A DNA stretch of 64,000 nt from Argyresthia goedartella (taxonomy: Eukaryota > Arthropoda > Insecta > Lepidoptera > Argyresthiidae), in assembly GCA_949825045.1 (NCBI GenBank), contig OX463829.1, positions 24,274,715-24,338,714 of the forward strand, written 5' to 3'. Below, piece by piece: positions 54,184-64,000 of this stretch (its first letter is position 1; each line of letters begins with the position of its first letter). The position numbers and the translations under genes were made by a program. Under the pieces are notes generated by a model that made no database searches, was not told the origin of the DNA, and saw only the letters and a list, made by a program, of their open reading frames with translations.

Positions 54184-54261
54184 GTTCTTAGTAGAGTAGT
54201 TGGTAAGGAACTAAATATAATTGCAAAATATGTGTTCCTTACCAACTACTCTACTAAGAAC
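54184..54261. repeat. Perfect inverted repeat, 28-bp arms, 22-nt loop
   Basis: GTTCTTAGTAGAGTAGTTGG (continuing TAAGGAAC) at 54,184-54,211 is exactly reversed at 54,234-54,261. Confidence 0.95.
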
Positions 54262-54785
54262 AACTAATTATATTACTATACCAACTACTATTATCGTTCT
54301 CATATCTAAAAACGGATGAAGTTAAATGTATGTTATTCATATATATTATGGAAATTTTAATGTCCGTAACAAATCTTTCGACTTGAACACGTGCTATAAA
54401 AAGTATTCCCATTTCGTTCATCATAACAGGATGTATTTCCATATGTGGGTATCCCATTGTCGTTTCCTACTTCCACTTTATTGTCAACATTTTGTATTGC
54501 TTGGTTTACTGCATCATTTTTGTTATGCCCTTATTTAATGTTTATGTGGGCGAAGAATTTATGTAACACTTTATACGACTTGTTACTTCAAAAATATGGC
54601 AATATAGGTTCCATCTGGAAGAAAGCATTAAAGGCAAATATGTAGCTTTGATATTTGTTTTTCAATATTAAAAGAGAAACACGTTGCAAAAAAATATTAC
54701 TTGGTGGTAATATTTCGTGCGATGATTTTTTACGAATTCAAATTTAAATTGAAACTGGAGGAATAGTTTTATCGACTTTAACTAT
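54262..54785. other. Unassigned AT-rich DNA
   Basis: No gene was recognised. The 5' end of the mariner relic may lie here. Confidence 0.35.
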
Positions 54786-56040
54786 CTTTAATCGATGAGG
54801 ACCCATCTAAAGCAACCATGTACTGCTGATATAATGAATTTATCTGCGATCACTTAACTTTGAGGGATGAAGAAAGAAACGGTCGTCCTTTGATTGCGGT
54901 TAAGGAAGAAAATGTACTGGCAGTGAAAATTATTATCCAACAAAATATGCGAATCACTTCCGTGGAATTTAAGCACAATGGTCAGGCTTCTCAGTATGAC
55001 TGGCGGGCCAGCGTCAATGAGCACAGTGGTCCAACACAGGTTAGTTTAAAGCTACGTGGTAAATACGAATCGGGCACGAAAATCCGAACTTTATCTGGTT
55101 CGAGAGACAACGGCACACTCAGCTATATTAATAATCCTGAGGGAATCCCGAATACATTCCAGATGCCCATTGATTTAATTTCAACAACCTAACCATCACG
55201 CGTTTTCATTGCGAGGTTTATTTTTCGTCTGTCAGTTGTCAAAACTGCCAGATTGACAGCTAACGTCAAATTAAAATGACCGTTCAGAAACCATCGATCG
55301 AATATCGATTTGGAATCGAACACATAATCTACAGATTGTATCGGGTACCGTCCATGACATTTTAAACAGCCAACTTTGCTTAATGAGGACTGTTTCGCAC
55401 TGGGTATCTCACAATCTTACCAATGCTCCGAAAGAGGGGCGCTTGGAATGGTGCCGGGATATGATTAACAAATTCAAAGCAGGTTCATGCGGGCGGGTTT
55501 ACGACATCATAACAGGTGACGAATCTTGGATATACCACTTAATACAATCCAGAAACAAGGCGCCAGCCAACAGAATGGCTGTTTTAAAAGGAACCAACGC
55601 CTATGAAAATAAAGCGACACAGTAGCGGTGGACAAATTTTGATTCACTTTTTTTTCTCCTTAACAGGGTATTTTGTGTGCCTTACGATATCAAAGTAGCA
55701 TTCTTGCGGAGTGCTACACTACCAAATTTTTATTTAAAAAGTTTTTGCTGCTGCAAACAATAATCGATCGAACGCGGGGCTCCGAAGCCTTTTTCTCCAC
55801 CACGTCTTCTAACCTTTGGTTTATCTGCCTTAAATTCCTGATTTGGCACCGTGTGACTTCTTTTTGTTAAAAAAAATAAAAATCAGCCAAAAGGGTTACT
55901 GTTTTCATCGCCGGAAGAAGCGCTTAATTCGTTTTAGATGGCAGAAAATGAAGAAGAAAGAGAAGGTATTAGCTGCAGAATGAAAATAGTGCTTCAAAAA
56001 TTGGATGTAGGTACATATACAGGACATTTTCGGTCCACAT
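54786..56040 (+). pseudogene. Mariner-type transposase relic with an internal insertion
   Basis: The N-terminal helix-turn-helix region survives as DEDPSKATMYC, LRDEERNGRPLIAVKEENVL and MRITSVEF. After about 350 bp of foreign sequence (54,975-55,325) it resumes with VSGTVHDILN, SHWVSHNLTNAPKEGRLEWC and VYDIITGDESWIYH (first catalytic Asp). A scrambled stretch (about 55,690-55,870) precedes PDLAPCDFFLL, which carries the last catalytic Asp, and then LLFSSPEEAL at the C-terminus. The Asp-rich motifs and the DLAPCDFF block are typical of mariner DD34D enzymes. Many frameshifts and stops make it dead. Confidence 0.82.
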
Positions 56041-56339
56041 CACAAGATACCTGCCTGCCTTATTTGTGTGTGATATTGATAACTATAACTAAGCGACATT
56101 AGTCGGGTTTGGTTACCCTTTATTTGGGCATCCGTAAAGTTTTACCAAAAGTTTCAATAAATCACGCGAAGGCGTCTGAAGTTATTCAATGCCAAAAATT
56201 ATAAACATTTATCGCCCTGCAATTTTCATGAAGATACCATTATCTTCCATCATTGAAACCACTTGGTTTATTGAGATAATATTTAGCATGTTAAGCCCTT
56301 TACTTGTTATGGAAATGCCATCATCATTATCACATAGGA
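56041..56339. other. Unassigned DNA
   Basis: No gene was recognised. Confidence 0.35.
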
Positions 56340-56705
56340 ATGAAGATATTTGCGAAAAGCCGACACGAGATTTATTGTGACATTCAGGATAACAAAATGG
56401 ATGCAATAGGTATTATCTATTACACATTCTGAGGTGCAACTCTAAATAGCCTAGACTAAAGTGCATTGATATGGAACCGATAACCGACGACACAATTTTG
56501 ATGGATATTCAATGACATGCTTTCTTTATTTGAGCAGCAGTTTGTGCTGTGTGCCGTTTGTCTAAAGATTGGTTTTGACAGGTTTTTACTTTCGATGTAG
56601 AAGTTTGGCAATGCGATGAAAGCTGGCAACTGGTATTGGTGATCTATTGGTATTGTATCGTTATATCGGTATAAAATTCATGATTTCACGATTCGGAAGA
56701 ATTAT
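56340..56705 (+). repeat. Left arm of a large inverted repeat
   Basis: It matches 59,694-60,155 in reverse over most of its length. Shared blocks include GAGGTGCAACTCTAAATAGC, CTAGACTAAAG, ACTGGTAT and GATACAATACCAATAGATCA (as its complement here). The two arms enclose about 3 kb with the IS630-type transposase. Confidence 0.7.
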
Positions 56706-56975
56706 GACTAGGACCGTACAAATCTACAAAAAGTACAGTGCCACAAAGCTTTCTGATCAGGTGTCAGCGTCGCTGTGGTCGAATTAAGAGTTGCCGCGCT
56801 ACATAGAATTTCTACGGTTGTAGGGTAAAAATGCCATAATTAAAAATAAGTGCGTAAATAATAATAATTGCGAATTTTTCATATTTACTTGTATATATGA
56901 TTGTCTCAATGATTATAATAATTGATGATCATAATAACATAATTATAATCCTGTAATTATATTATAGGATTATGA

Positions 56976-58832
56976 TTATATTTTAATGCAATAATTATGA
57001 TCACGTAGACAATCATCTGCGAAATCATAGGTCACTTCGTCTGAATCACTGCTTTCACTTCCACTATCACTTTCGAATTTTACGATAAATGGTTCATCTA
57101 AATAAATATCTTTTTTAGGTACTCATTTTAGATGTTCTTTACATGGGCACAGTATTTTTGCCATTCTGCTGCTGATATTTTGTTAAATGCTTCTGCGACT
57201 AACTGCGGCATTTCAGTCTTTAACTTTCCAATGTTATATTCTGCAACATGACGTTTCATTGAACTCCAGATCATTTCTATTGCGTTTAAATCGCAGTGAT
57301 AGGGGGGCAATCTAAGGACAGTGTGCCCATTGTCTCTTAGTAAATTATCAATTTTATATTGTTTTGCTGGTCTGTGCCTCTTTAGGGCTCCGTACCCGAA
57401 GGGTTCCAAACGCGACCCTATTACTAAGACTTCGCTGACCGTCCGTCCGTCCGTCCGTCCGTCCGTCCGTCCGTCTGTCACCAGGCTGTATCTCAAGAAC
57501 CTAGCTAGCTAGAGAGTTGAAATTTTCACAGATTATGTATTTCTGTTGCCACTATAACAACAAATACTAAAAAAAAAGGATAAAAGAAATATTTAAGTGG
57601 GCTCCCATACAACAATTCTTTCAATACCACATACAAACTAATGGATGCACCTGGTTACGTACATGGAGTGTGAAAGTAACCGCACCAATAACTTTGTAAA
57701 CAATATTTTGTTGTGTAAAATCCCAACTATTCACTCCACACTATCGCTTCCATTGAACGGTGGTACGGAACCCTTCGTGCGCGATTTAGACTCGCACTTG
57801 ACCGGTTTTTATTAATTCATACAGCTGGGGTTTAGTGAAACTTTCATTGAACTCCACATTATTTTCAGTAAGCCAATTCTGCATATCTGCTTTTTTAGTA
57901 TTTGAATTAGGGCATTTGTTAATACAAATACTGTGATAAGGAGCGTTATCCATTACAATTAAAGTGTCTGTATGTAAATTAGGCAGCAATTTTTCTGTTA
58001 CCCATTTTTTTTAATTGCTATTATTCATTTCATCATGGTAATCGCCACTTTTAGTGTTCGATTTAAAAACAAGTAATGCATTCTCAACAAACCCTGTTTC
58101 TCCCCCCGCATGAACAATAATCCATCTATTTCATTTTGATACAGGATTCAAAACACCGTCAACATCATTACTTTGCCAACAGCGACCAACCGTGTGTGAC
58201 GAGTGTATAAAAGTCTCATCCAAAAATATTACCTACAGGCTTTTTTTCACCGCATCCGTTTTGCTTTATTTCATGCAGATAAGATGCCCGTAAAGCAGAT
58301 ATATCACTGCGTTTTCTTGTATCGAAAACCAATTTCACGCAATAACTTTCTGAGGGTTTCACGACTAGCATTAAAATCGATTTCGTCTCGTAGAACATTC
58401 AGTAATTTTGGGATGGTAGGTATTTCTTTCTTCATTGTGTAAAATTCAAGAATTTTTCTTCTAATGACACCGAGGTCAAAATCATCAATTTATATCTTCC
58501 CCTTGGTTCTAGTCTTTTTTTTTCCCTGGAGTAGAAATGTTTGAGCCAGTAGCATCTGCCTGTTTTTGTTCTTTAACTAATTGTCCTACAAACCGTTCAC
58601 TTACACCTGCAAAATAGAACACAAGTACTTGTGGGAACCATGTCATCGGCTACTAACAAGAAATGGGTGATTCATAGAACAACAACTGGCAACATTAACC
58701 TGTAGCAGCAGCAACTCGTTCATACAGTTTTTCAAATGGTATTATCAGCGCATTTAAACGTTTCTCTTCCTGCATAAAAGCTAAAACATTTAAAATAGTG
58801 TTTCTCGCGGGACTGTTAAATGCTTTTGGCAT
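56976..58832 (-). pseudogene. IS630/Tc1-superfamily transposase gene, intron-containing, decayed and split by a repeat
   Basis: It reads from ATG at 58,832 downwards. Exon 1 is MPKAFNSPARNTILNVLAFM...YERVAAATG. A predicted intron of about 100 bp follows (donor CAG-GTTAAT near 58,702, acceptor TTTTGCAG near 58,603). Then VSERFVGQLVKEQKQADATG, DDFDLGVIRRKILEFYTMKK, LRDEIDFNASRETLRKLLRE, a degraded middle, LIVMDNAPYHS (second catalytic Asp, about 57,950), KKADMQNWLTENNVEF, and HTVLRLPPYHCDLNAIEMIW with the third acidic residue. The C-terminus is acidic (FESDSGSESSDSDEV), ending at TAA 56,976-56,978. The helical insert between the second Asp and the Glu makes the spacing much longer than 34. Numerous frameshifts plus a repeat inserted at 57,385-57,812 make it non-functional. 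Confidence 0.8.
57385..57812 (+). repeat. GTCCGTCC-core dispersed repeat inserted in the transposase, copy 2
   Basis: It starts GGGCTCCGTACCCGAAGGG, has a GTCCGTCC tandem run at about 57,436-57,476, then AGGCTGTATCTCAAGAACC, GAAATTTTCACAGATTATGTATTTCTG, and ends GGTACGGAACCC...GACTCGCACTTGACCGGTTTTTATT. This is the most complete copy in the window. It splits the transposase coding sequence between the LYELIK and RPAKQYKI segments, so its borders are fairly well defined. SINE-like or MITE-like nature is unresolved. Confidence 0.8.
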
Positions 58833-59084
58833 TATTTATATCATTAAAACGATAAAATAATGAATAAAACACCAAGCGTTGTGCACAACAAACTTGACAA
58901 CATTATGACATTTCAAAATGACATTACGTAGTACCAGTTTCGCCACCGGATCAGATAACTTTGTGGCGCTGTATTAGTGTATGTATGACAAGAAAGAAAT
59001 TGAATTGACATAATTGAAATTGATATTGAAGTAAGTTTGCTTTTCTTAACAAAAACAAACGCAAAGGGGACATTACACGACAAA
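58833..59084. other. Presumed upstream region of the IS630-type transposase
   Basis: No further coding sequence. It lies between the transposase ATG and the LINE copy. Confidence 0.35.
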
Positions 59085-59693
59085 GTCAAAGTTCTTTATT
59101 ACTGTAGACATTTATATGTATATACTAGCAATCGTCATGTTTTGCCTCTTCTCTACATTGGACCAATGTGGGAGAAGAAGGGCGTGGAAACTCCCACAGA
59201 TTGATTTTTAGATCTCTTATAAAATTGTTTGAGCTTAACTAATACAAATTTTACAATATTAATTATTATGGTTAATAAACATGAATTACAAATTACAAAA
59301 TTAGTAACAGAAAGGTCTGTGTTAAGCTAGATTAACCCCACACAGTCCCGTCATTTCAGTAATCTTGAACATTGTAATATCCCATAATCGACAAAGTCGC
59401 TTTAATATGCTTTTTAAACTGCTTAAATGGCAATTTAAAAATTTCCAGGAGTATCTTATTGTAGTAGAGAATGCAATGACCCTTGTAAGAATTTCTAACC
59501 TTCGCGAGTCTAAACCGGGGCGGACTAGTCTGTGATTATTTCTTAGGTAAACATTACAGCTATCGCTAAGTTTATAAAATGTTATAAGGTTCTTGCAAAC
59601 ACACATTATATTTTCGAAAATAAATTGACAAGCTACAGTTAGCATGTCAATTTCTTTATAAAGCTCTCTTAAGGAGTCTGTTCGTTTTAATTC
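59085..59693 (-). pseudogene. 3' part of a Jockey-like LINE (copy 3 of 4)
   Basis: The reverse-strand frame at 59,322-59,645 includes ACQFIFENIMCVCKNLITF, YLRNNHRLVRPGLDSRRLEI and FLNCHLSSLKSILKRLC, the end of a Jockey-type RT, then the UTR shared with the other copies (CTTCTCTACATTGGACC). It is truncated exactly where the right arm of the large inverted repeat begins. Confidence 0.78.
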
Positions 59694-60155
59694 TTCAGAA
59701 TCGTGAAATCCTGAATTTTATGCTGATACAATGATGATTTTATGAAACGATACAATACCAATAGATCACCCATACCAGTTGCCAGCTTTCATATCATTTC
59801 AGTTTGCCAAAATTCTTCTTCGAAAGTCTACACACAGCAGAAACTGCTGCTCAAATAAAGTACTGCTTAAATATCAAACTGTCATTTCCCGAGCGAGAGA
59901 CAATGACAACATGTCATTGAATATACATTATATCATGATTGTGTCGTCGGTTTTGCATCCTGACGAAAGAGTTCCATAGCAATGCTCTTTCATCATCATC
60001 ATCATCATCATATTCAGCCCACAACGACCCACTGTTGGGCATAGGCCTCAATGTGCTTTAGTCTAGGCTATTTAGAGTTGCACCTCAGAATGTGAGATAT
60101 TGCATCCATATTGTTGTCCTAAAAGTCACAATAAATCACGTCTCAGCAATTTTTT
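59694..60155 (-). repeat. Right arm of the large inverted repeat
   Basis: Reverse counterpart of 56,340-56,705, interrupted by a short dispersed repeat at 59,996-60,060. The outer limit is near the TTTATTGTGAC match at about 60,130-60,155. Confidence 0.7.
59996..60060 (+). repeat. (TCA)n plus GGGCATAGGCCTC dispersed repeat
   Basis: A TCATCATC run precedes CAGCCCACAACGACCCACTGTTGGGCATAGGCCTCAATG. The other arm of the inverted repeat lacks it, so it is an insertion. I recall the motif as very common in Lepidoptera. Confidence 0.75.
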
Positions 60156-61069
60156 GATTTCTTGACACGCCTTTTAAATTACATTCCTAGTCTCTACCTG
60201 TGTTTTCATAATACATGAAATGAAATTGCCGTCACATCGTGTAGAAGTGATACACGCCTAGCAGTTTATTTGTCCCCCCGGGCCCCTAATAAGGATGTCG
60301 GGGCCCCACGGGTCCACCGGTGCGGTGGGATCGCGGTTGTCACAATTCTATTATCCATAAGCGTGTTTATTGACCAAGAGGGAAAGCTGCTTGACGGGCA
60401 GGGTTCCGTCCCTTTTGAAAACAGATGCCAATGTGTGCCAAACCATCATTTCGGAATGTTTGACTAAAATTTTGATTTTAATCTAACCGTAGAAGTTCTT
60501 ATAATTCACCAAACCTCTCCGCCTGTACTGTACTGCTTGTCCAAATAGTGAACGTCAAAGGAAGGTAACATCCGTACAACAAGGGAGATTACACCGTTAC
60601 TCATCTCTCCATGATCCCCGTTGAACCCTAAAAGGGACCCAGATTGAACACAAGCGCGCATATTAAACTAACTTGTTTGAAGCTGATCGAAATGCGTACA
60701 GCGCTTAGTGGATTACGATTTATTATAAAATGTTCTCCACACTTTTTAGAAGAGAAGTAAAAATATAATTACATACACATTTAAAACCTGTGCCGTGGCA
60801 ACCAGAAGCTGCGACGTCACACACATATAAACATCCAAGACCGGTATTTGGAATTTTAAAGTGGCTCTGATTAAATTGGTTTCACATTGGAAGTTACTAA
60901 GACTGTTGTAATTAACAATCCTTTAAAATTTGAACACACCTTTCTTTTATACCCAGCATACTATTTGTTCTGAGTAAAATATGTGATTTAAAATTATCAA
61001 GTACTACGGAAATAGCTATTTATGCTATTAGAGCGGAAAGTACGTGATTTCCGACGACTGACATTTTTA
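60156..61069. other. Unassigned DNA with a GC-rich island
   Basis: The stretch near 60,270-60,345 (CCCCCCGGGCCCC...GGGGCCCCACGGGTCCACCGG) is much more GC-rich than its surroundings and has a 65-codon open frame. No family was recognised. Confidence 0.35.
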
Positions 61070-61260
61070 GGCTTTTGTACCCGAAGGGTGCCAAACGGTC
61101 CCTATTACTAAGCCTCCGCTGTCCGTCTGTCCGTCTGTCCGTCCGTTCATCACCGGGCTCTACCGGATCAACCGAAATAGGTAGAGAGCTGAAATTTTTC
61201 ACAGAAGGTGTATTTTTATTGCCGCTGTAACAAAAAAAAATGAGACATAAGGGTTTTTAA
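61070..61260 (+). repeat. GTCCGTCC-core dispersed repeat, copy 3
   Basis: TTTGTACCCGAAGGGTGCCAAACGG, a GTCCGTCTGTCCGTCTGTCC run, and GTAGAGAGCTGAAATTTTTCACAGAAGGTGTATTTTTATTGCCG match copies 1 and 2. The 3' end is missing here. Confidence 0.75.
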
Positions 61261-61854
61261 GAATTAGAGGTAGCACTCATAGAATGGATTATTTGTATGG
61301 CTATTTTTATATCAATTTTGTTTTATTTGTTTATCGGTGAACTGAAAGTCAAAATCAAAGTCAAATTTCTTTTCATTACTCATACTCTGAAAGGGGGTCA
61401 TTGTTCATCCAGGCACCGTGCTGAAAGTGGTACATGCCTGCTCTAAAGCAGAAAAGTATTAAAAAAAATATATATGAATCGCAGTTTATATTGAACAACG
61501 CAATGGTAGTAACCTATACAGCCATAAAACGGAAGTATTTTTTTTAATGTTATGCTCAAAGTAAAAGACATCAACGGGGGCACCGAAATTACTTTTTTTA
61601 TGAGTAGTATTTTTAAACTTGAGTTTGTTGTTTGTTTTTCAATAAAATAATTTTGATTTCAAGTGACTTTGTTTTTAATAAAATAATTTTGATTTTAACT
61701 GACTTGTGTTTACTTTCCTCGTATTCGTAATGAAAAGTAGAGTGTTTTACTCGGGTGATAGCACCCATTTCTGCCTCGAACTATTGGCGCTCTCACTTCG
61801 TTCGAGCGCCAAAACATCTCGTCAGGAATGGGTGCCTTTCAGCCCTCGGTTAAC
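61261..61854. other. Unassigned DNA
   Basis: No gene. A near-tandem pair, TTTTCAATAAAATAATTTTGATTT and TTTTTAATAAAATAATTTTGATTT, lies at about 61,635-61,697. Confidence 0.4.
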
Positions 61855-62800
61855 AATCTACTATTATTACTGTAGATATTTACATATACTTAGCAAACGT
61901 CATTTTTTGCCGCTTCTCTACATTAGACCATTGTGGGAGACAAAGGGCGGAAAAACTCCCATAGATTGATATTTAGATCGCTTTTAAAAAAATGTTGTGC
62001 TTAAGTAATACAAATATTAAAATATTAATTATTGTAATAAATAAGCAGGAATAAATAATAACAAAATTAGCAACAGCAAGATCTGTGTTGTGTTAGATTA
62101 ACCCCATACAGCCCCGTCATTTAAGTCATATTGAACATTGTAATATCCCTTTTTCGACAAAGTCGCTTTAACATGCTTTTTCAATTGCTCAAATGGCAAT
62201 TTTAAAATTTACAGAGACAGGTATCTTGTTGTAGTAGAGTTTGCATTAACCCTTGGAAGAATTACTAACCTCCGCGAGTCTTAACCGGGGCGCAACTGTC
62301 TGTGATTATTACTTAGGGTAACATTACATCTATCACTAAGTTTGGAAAATTATGTAAGGTTCTTGCGTACACACATTTTATTTTCGAAAATAAATTAACT
62401 AGCTACAGTTAGTATGTCAATTTCTTTAAAAAATATAAATTGCTCGATAGATCTCTTCCGTAGAATTAAAATAATTTGAATATCCCTTTTCCTCCACAAC
62501 AAGATACCATAGGACATGACACTATGAAAGTTACTGAAATTTACTAGCCTAGATGTAGCCACATCCGTGTTTTATCTGATTTTCTTAACAGCGTAAGGCG
62601 CAGAACATAATTTACCAGCAAATTTATCTATGTGGGGTCCCCACTACAATTTGCTATCAATGGTTATTCCAAGAAACTTCGTATCATTTACTAATTCTAA
62701 GGTGTTGCTTTCTAACACTAAACTGGTCTCAACTTGCCTGACATTTGGAAGTGAGAGAAAGGGGAGACGATACACCTGGTTTTACCAGCGTTTAACAATA
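61855..62800 (-). pseudogene. 3' part of a Jockey-like LINE (copy 4 of 4)
   Basis: It shares the UTR (CGCTTCTCTACATTAGACC), the region around AACCCCATACAGCCCCGTCA and the RT C-terminal DNA with the copies at 39, 47 and 59 kb, in the same orientation. The frame is heavily broken. Confidence 0.72.
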
Positions 62801-63159
62801 AATTATGAACTGTGTAGCTAACCTTAACTGTGAATTGAACTGGACTCTCCCGATCTTACCGGAAAATATATTTAATTGCGAGTATTGAGTTTTGTGCTTA
62901 GTAATGTTTCATTATACGATTAATAATTGCTTATTCGCATAAATAAAATAAAGATTTTAATCATATTTGATTTTATTTCTGTAAATAAGTTACTCAATTT
63001 CTATCCACTTCAGGTTTTAATTAGAAAAGAGTATCATTAACCTGAGTACATAGTTCAATCCTTCCATACTACATACATACACAAAATTAAGTCTTTTTCT
63101 AAGTTTTTCGATGTACGGCCTTGAATGTAGTAAAAATTAAAAAGGTATACTCGTACAAA
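62801..63159. other. Unassigned DNA
   Basis: No gene was recognised. Confidence 0.35.
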
Positions 63160-63245
63160 AGGCTGTCGTTTGACTTTTTTCCGTGTACAATGGTATAGAA
63201 CCCTTCATGTGCGGGTCCGATGTCCTAATCGCACTTGACTGGGTC
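63160..63245 (+). repeat. 3' end of the GTCCGTCC-core repeat family
   Basis: GTACAATGGTATAGAACCCTTCATGTGCGGGTCCGATGTC...TCGCACTTGACTGGGTC matches the end of the copy at 57.8 kb. Confidence 0.65.
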
Positions 63246-63904
63246 TTATTATTCACGAGCGAGCGAATCTAAACAAGAAACTAAATTGTCATGTTAAATG
63301 TAAAAAATCGTTTACTCGGGCTGCCAACCAAGTTTAAAAAAACTTAAAACATAGCAAACAAACTAGCGCGAAAAAGTGGCCCTTTCCGGGCGATTTGGCT
63401 GCTTGTAAAACGTTTTTTCGGGCAAATTCTCAAACTAGTGCATAAAGGAAGCCATTTTACCCCGAAACGTATCCCGAGTTATGTCCAGGTGTAAAATGGC
63501 TCGTTTGTGCCTCAGTTTATCCCTCTGCATTTCACTCTGGTGATTTCCGAGGAGTGACATCTTTGTGTAAATACCATAGTAAAACATTATATATTACGTG
63601 TCCATATATTACGTGCACTGAGCGAGGTAATTATGAAATGAAATCAATGTTCTGTATAATTATTTTATTTCCTCGCAGTAGTCGTGAAAAGCCTATGCAA
63701 TGTCTCGGCCAAAATTGCAATAGATGGAATCGTCTCTTATAGGGACTTGCACAAGTCTCGACCCTCAAACTCACTCGTCCAACCATTGCTACACTTTCTA
63801 GCCTCTACACTACAACAATTTACTATTATTATAACACTAGAATATAAAAAGCGACTTTACGTCGCCTACCCACGTCGTAAAAGAAGTGAAAAGTATATTA
63901 ATAT
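63246..63904. other. Unassigned DNA
   Basis: No gene was recognised. Low-confidence open stretches near 63,684-63,900 may belong to the RT fragment that follows. Confidence 0.35.
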
Positions 63905-64000
63905 TAACTAAACACACTTTGAAGAAGTCGGAAAAACAAAATTCTTAGGATTAATGACAGACGATAAAATGAATTGGAAAGCACACTGTGTTCATCTCTG
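63905..64000 (+). pseudogene. Non-LTR RT fragment at the right edge
   Basis: HFEEVGKTKFLGLMTDDKMN followed by WKAHC matches the post-active-site block of non-LTR RTs (KFLGxxxDxxLxWxxH). It continues beyond the window. Confidence 0.6.

Noticed and set aside
54975..55192. Open stretch within the mariner relic read as a separate gene
   Set aside because: It begins in frame from the mariner N-terminus by chance and matches nothing; it is treated as foreign DNA inserted in the relic.
56890..57016. Inverted ATGATTGTCT/AGACAATCAT pair as transposon ends
   Set aside because: Only 10 bp in AT-rich sequence, and one member lies within the transposase coding tail, so terminal repeats are unlikely.
60270..60467. 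65-codon ORF in a GC-rich island
   Set aside because: Low-complexity GC-rich start, no family resemblance and no supporting context.

Overview
The window looks like transposon-dense animal nuclear DNA, most likely from an insect and probably a lepidopteran. It is AT-rich, has no operons and no confirmed host gene, and is packed with nested or decayed transposable elements: LTR and non-LTR retrotransposons, a Helitron, hAT-, mariner- and IS630-type DNA transposons, MITEs and tRNA-derived SINE fragments. Several short repeats match ones I recall as common in moths and butterflies: the AACCGACTTCAAA-ended repeat, the GTCCGTCC-core repeat and the CCCACTGTTGGGCATAGGCCTC repeat. No database was searched, so the taxon is an inference.

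Layout. 1-0.53 kb: reverse-strand non-LTR reverse transcriptase (RT) fragment. 0.84-3.5 kb: young non-autonomous LTR element with CCTT target duplications. 3.67-6.97 kb: second LTR element with GCAG duplications. 7.1-8.8 kb: minisatellite and a reverse-strand gypsy integrase relic. 9.3-19.0 kb: a Ty3/gypsy element (gag, protease, RT, RNase H, integrase) with a textbook -1 frameshift site, split by a 4.7-kb non-LTR element inserted in reverse with a TTGTT duplication. 19.0-29.4 kb: IS630-type exon, TIR elements, fold-back element, SINE pieces, two perfect palindromes, and a rearranged endonuclease/RNase H relic. 31.7-37.4 kb: decayed non-LTR copies and a fragment of an RT-associated C-terminal domain. 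37.4-38.8 kb: internally deleted Helitron with a predicted intron and a clear 3' hairpin/CTAG end. 39-41.9 kb: two non-LTR 3' segments. 42.88-45.90 kb: complete hAT-like DNA transposon with an uninterrupted 740-codon transposase. 46-64 kb: small membrane-protein-like ORF, further LINE 3' ends, MITEs, a mariner relic, an intron-containing IS630-type transposase relic between long inverted repeats, and a partial RT at the right edge.

How the parts relate. These are independent mobile elements, not a pathway, and their nesting gives relative ages. The non-LTR element at 12.95-17.68 kb is younger than the gypsy element it interrupts. The GTCCGTCC repeat at 57.39-57.81 kb is younger than the transposase it splits. 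The two LTR elements near the left edge are young because their LTRs are almost identical. The best candidates for current or recent activity are the hAT-like element, the non-LTR element with an intact 967-codon ORF2, and the LTR element at 0.84-3.5 kb, which would need a helper.
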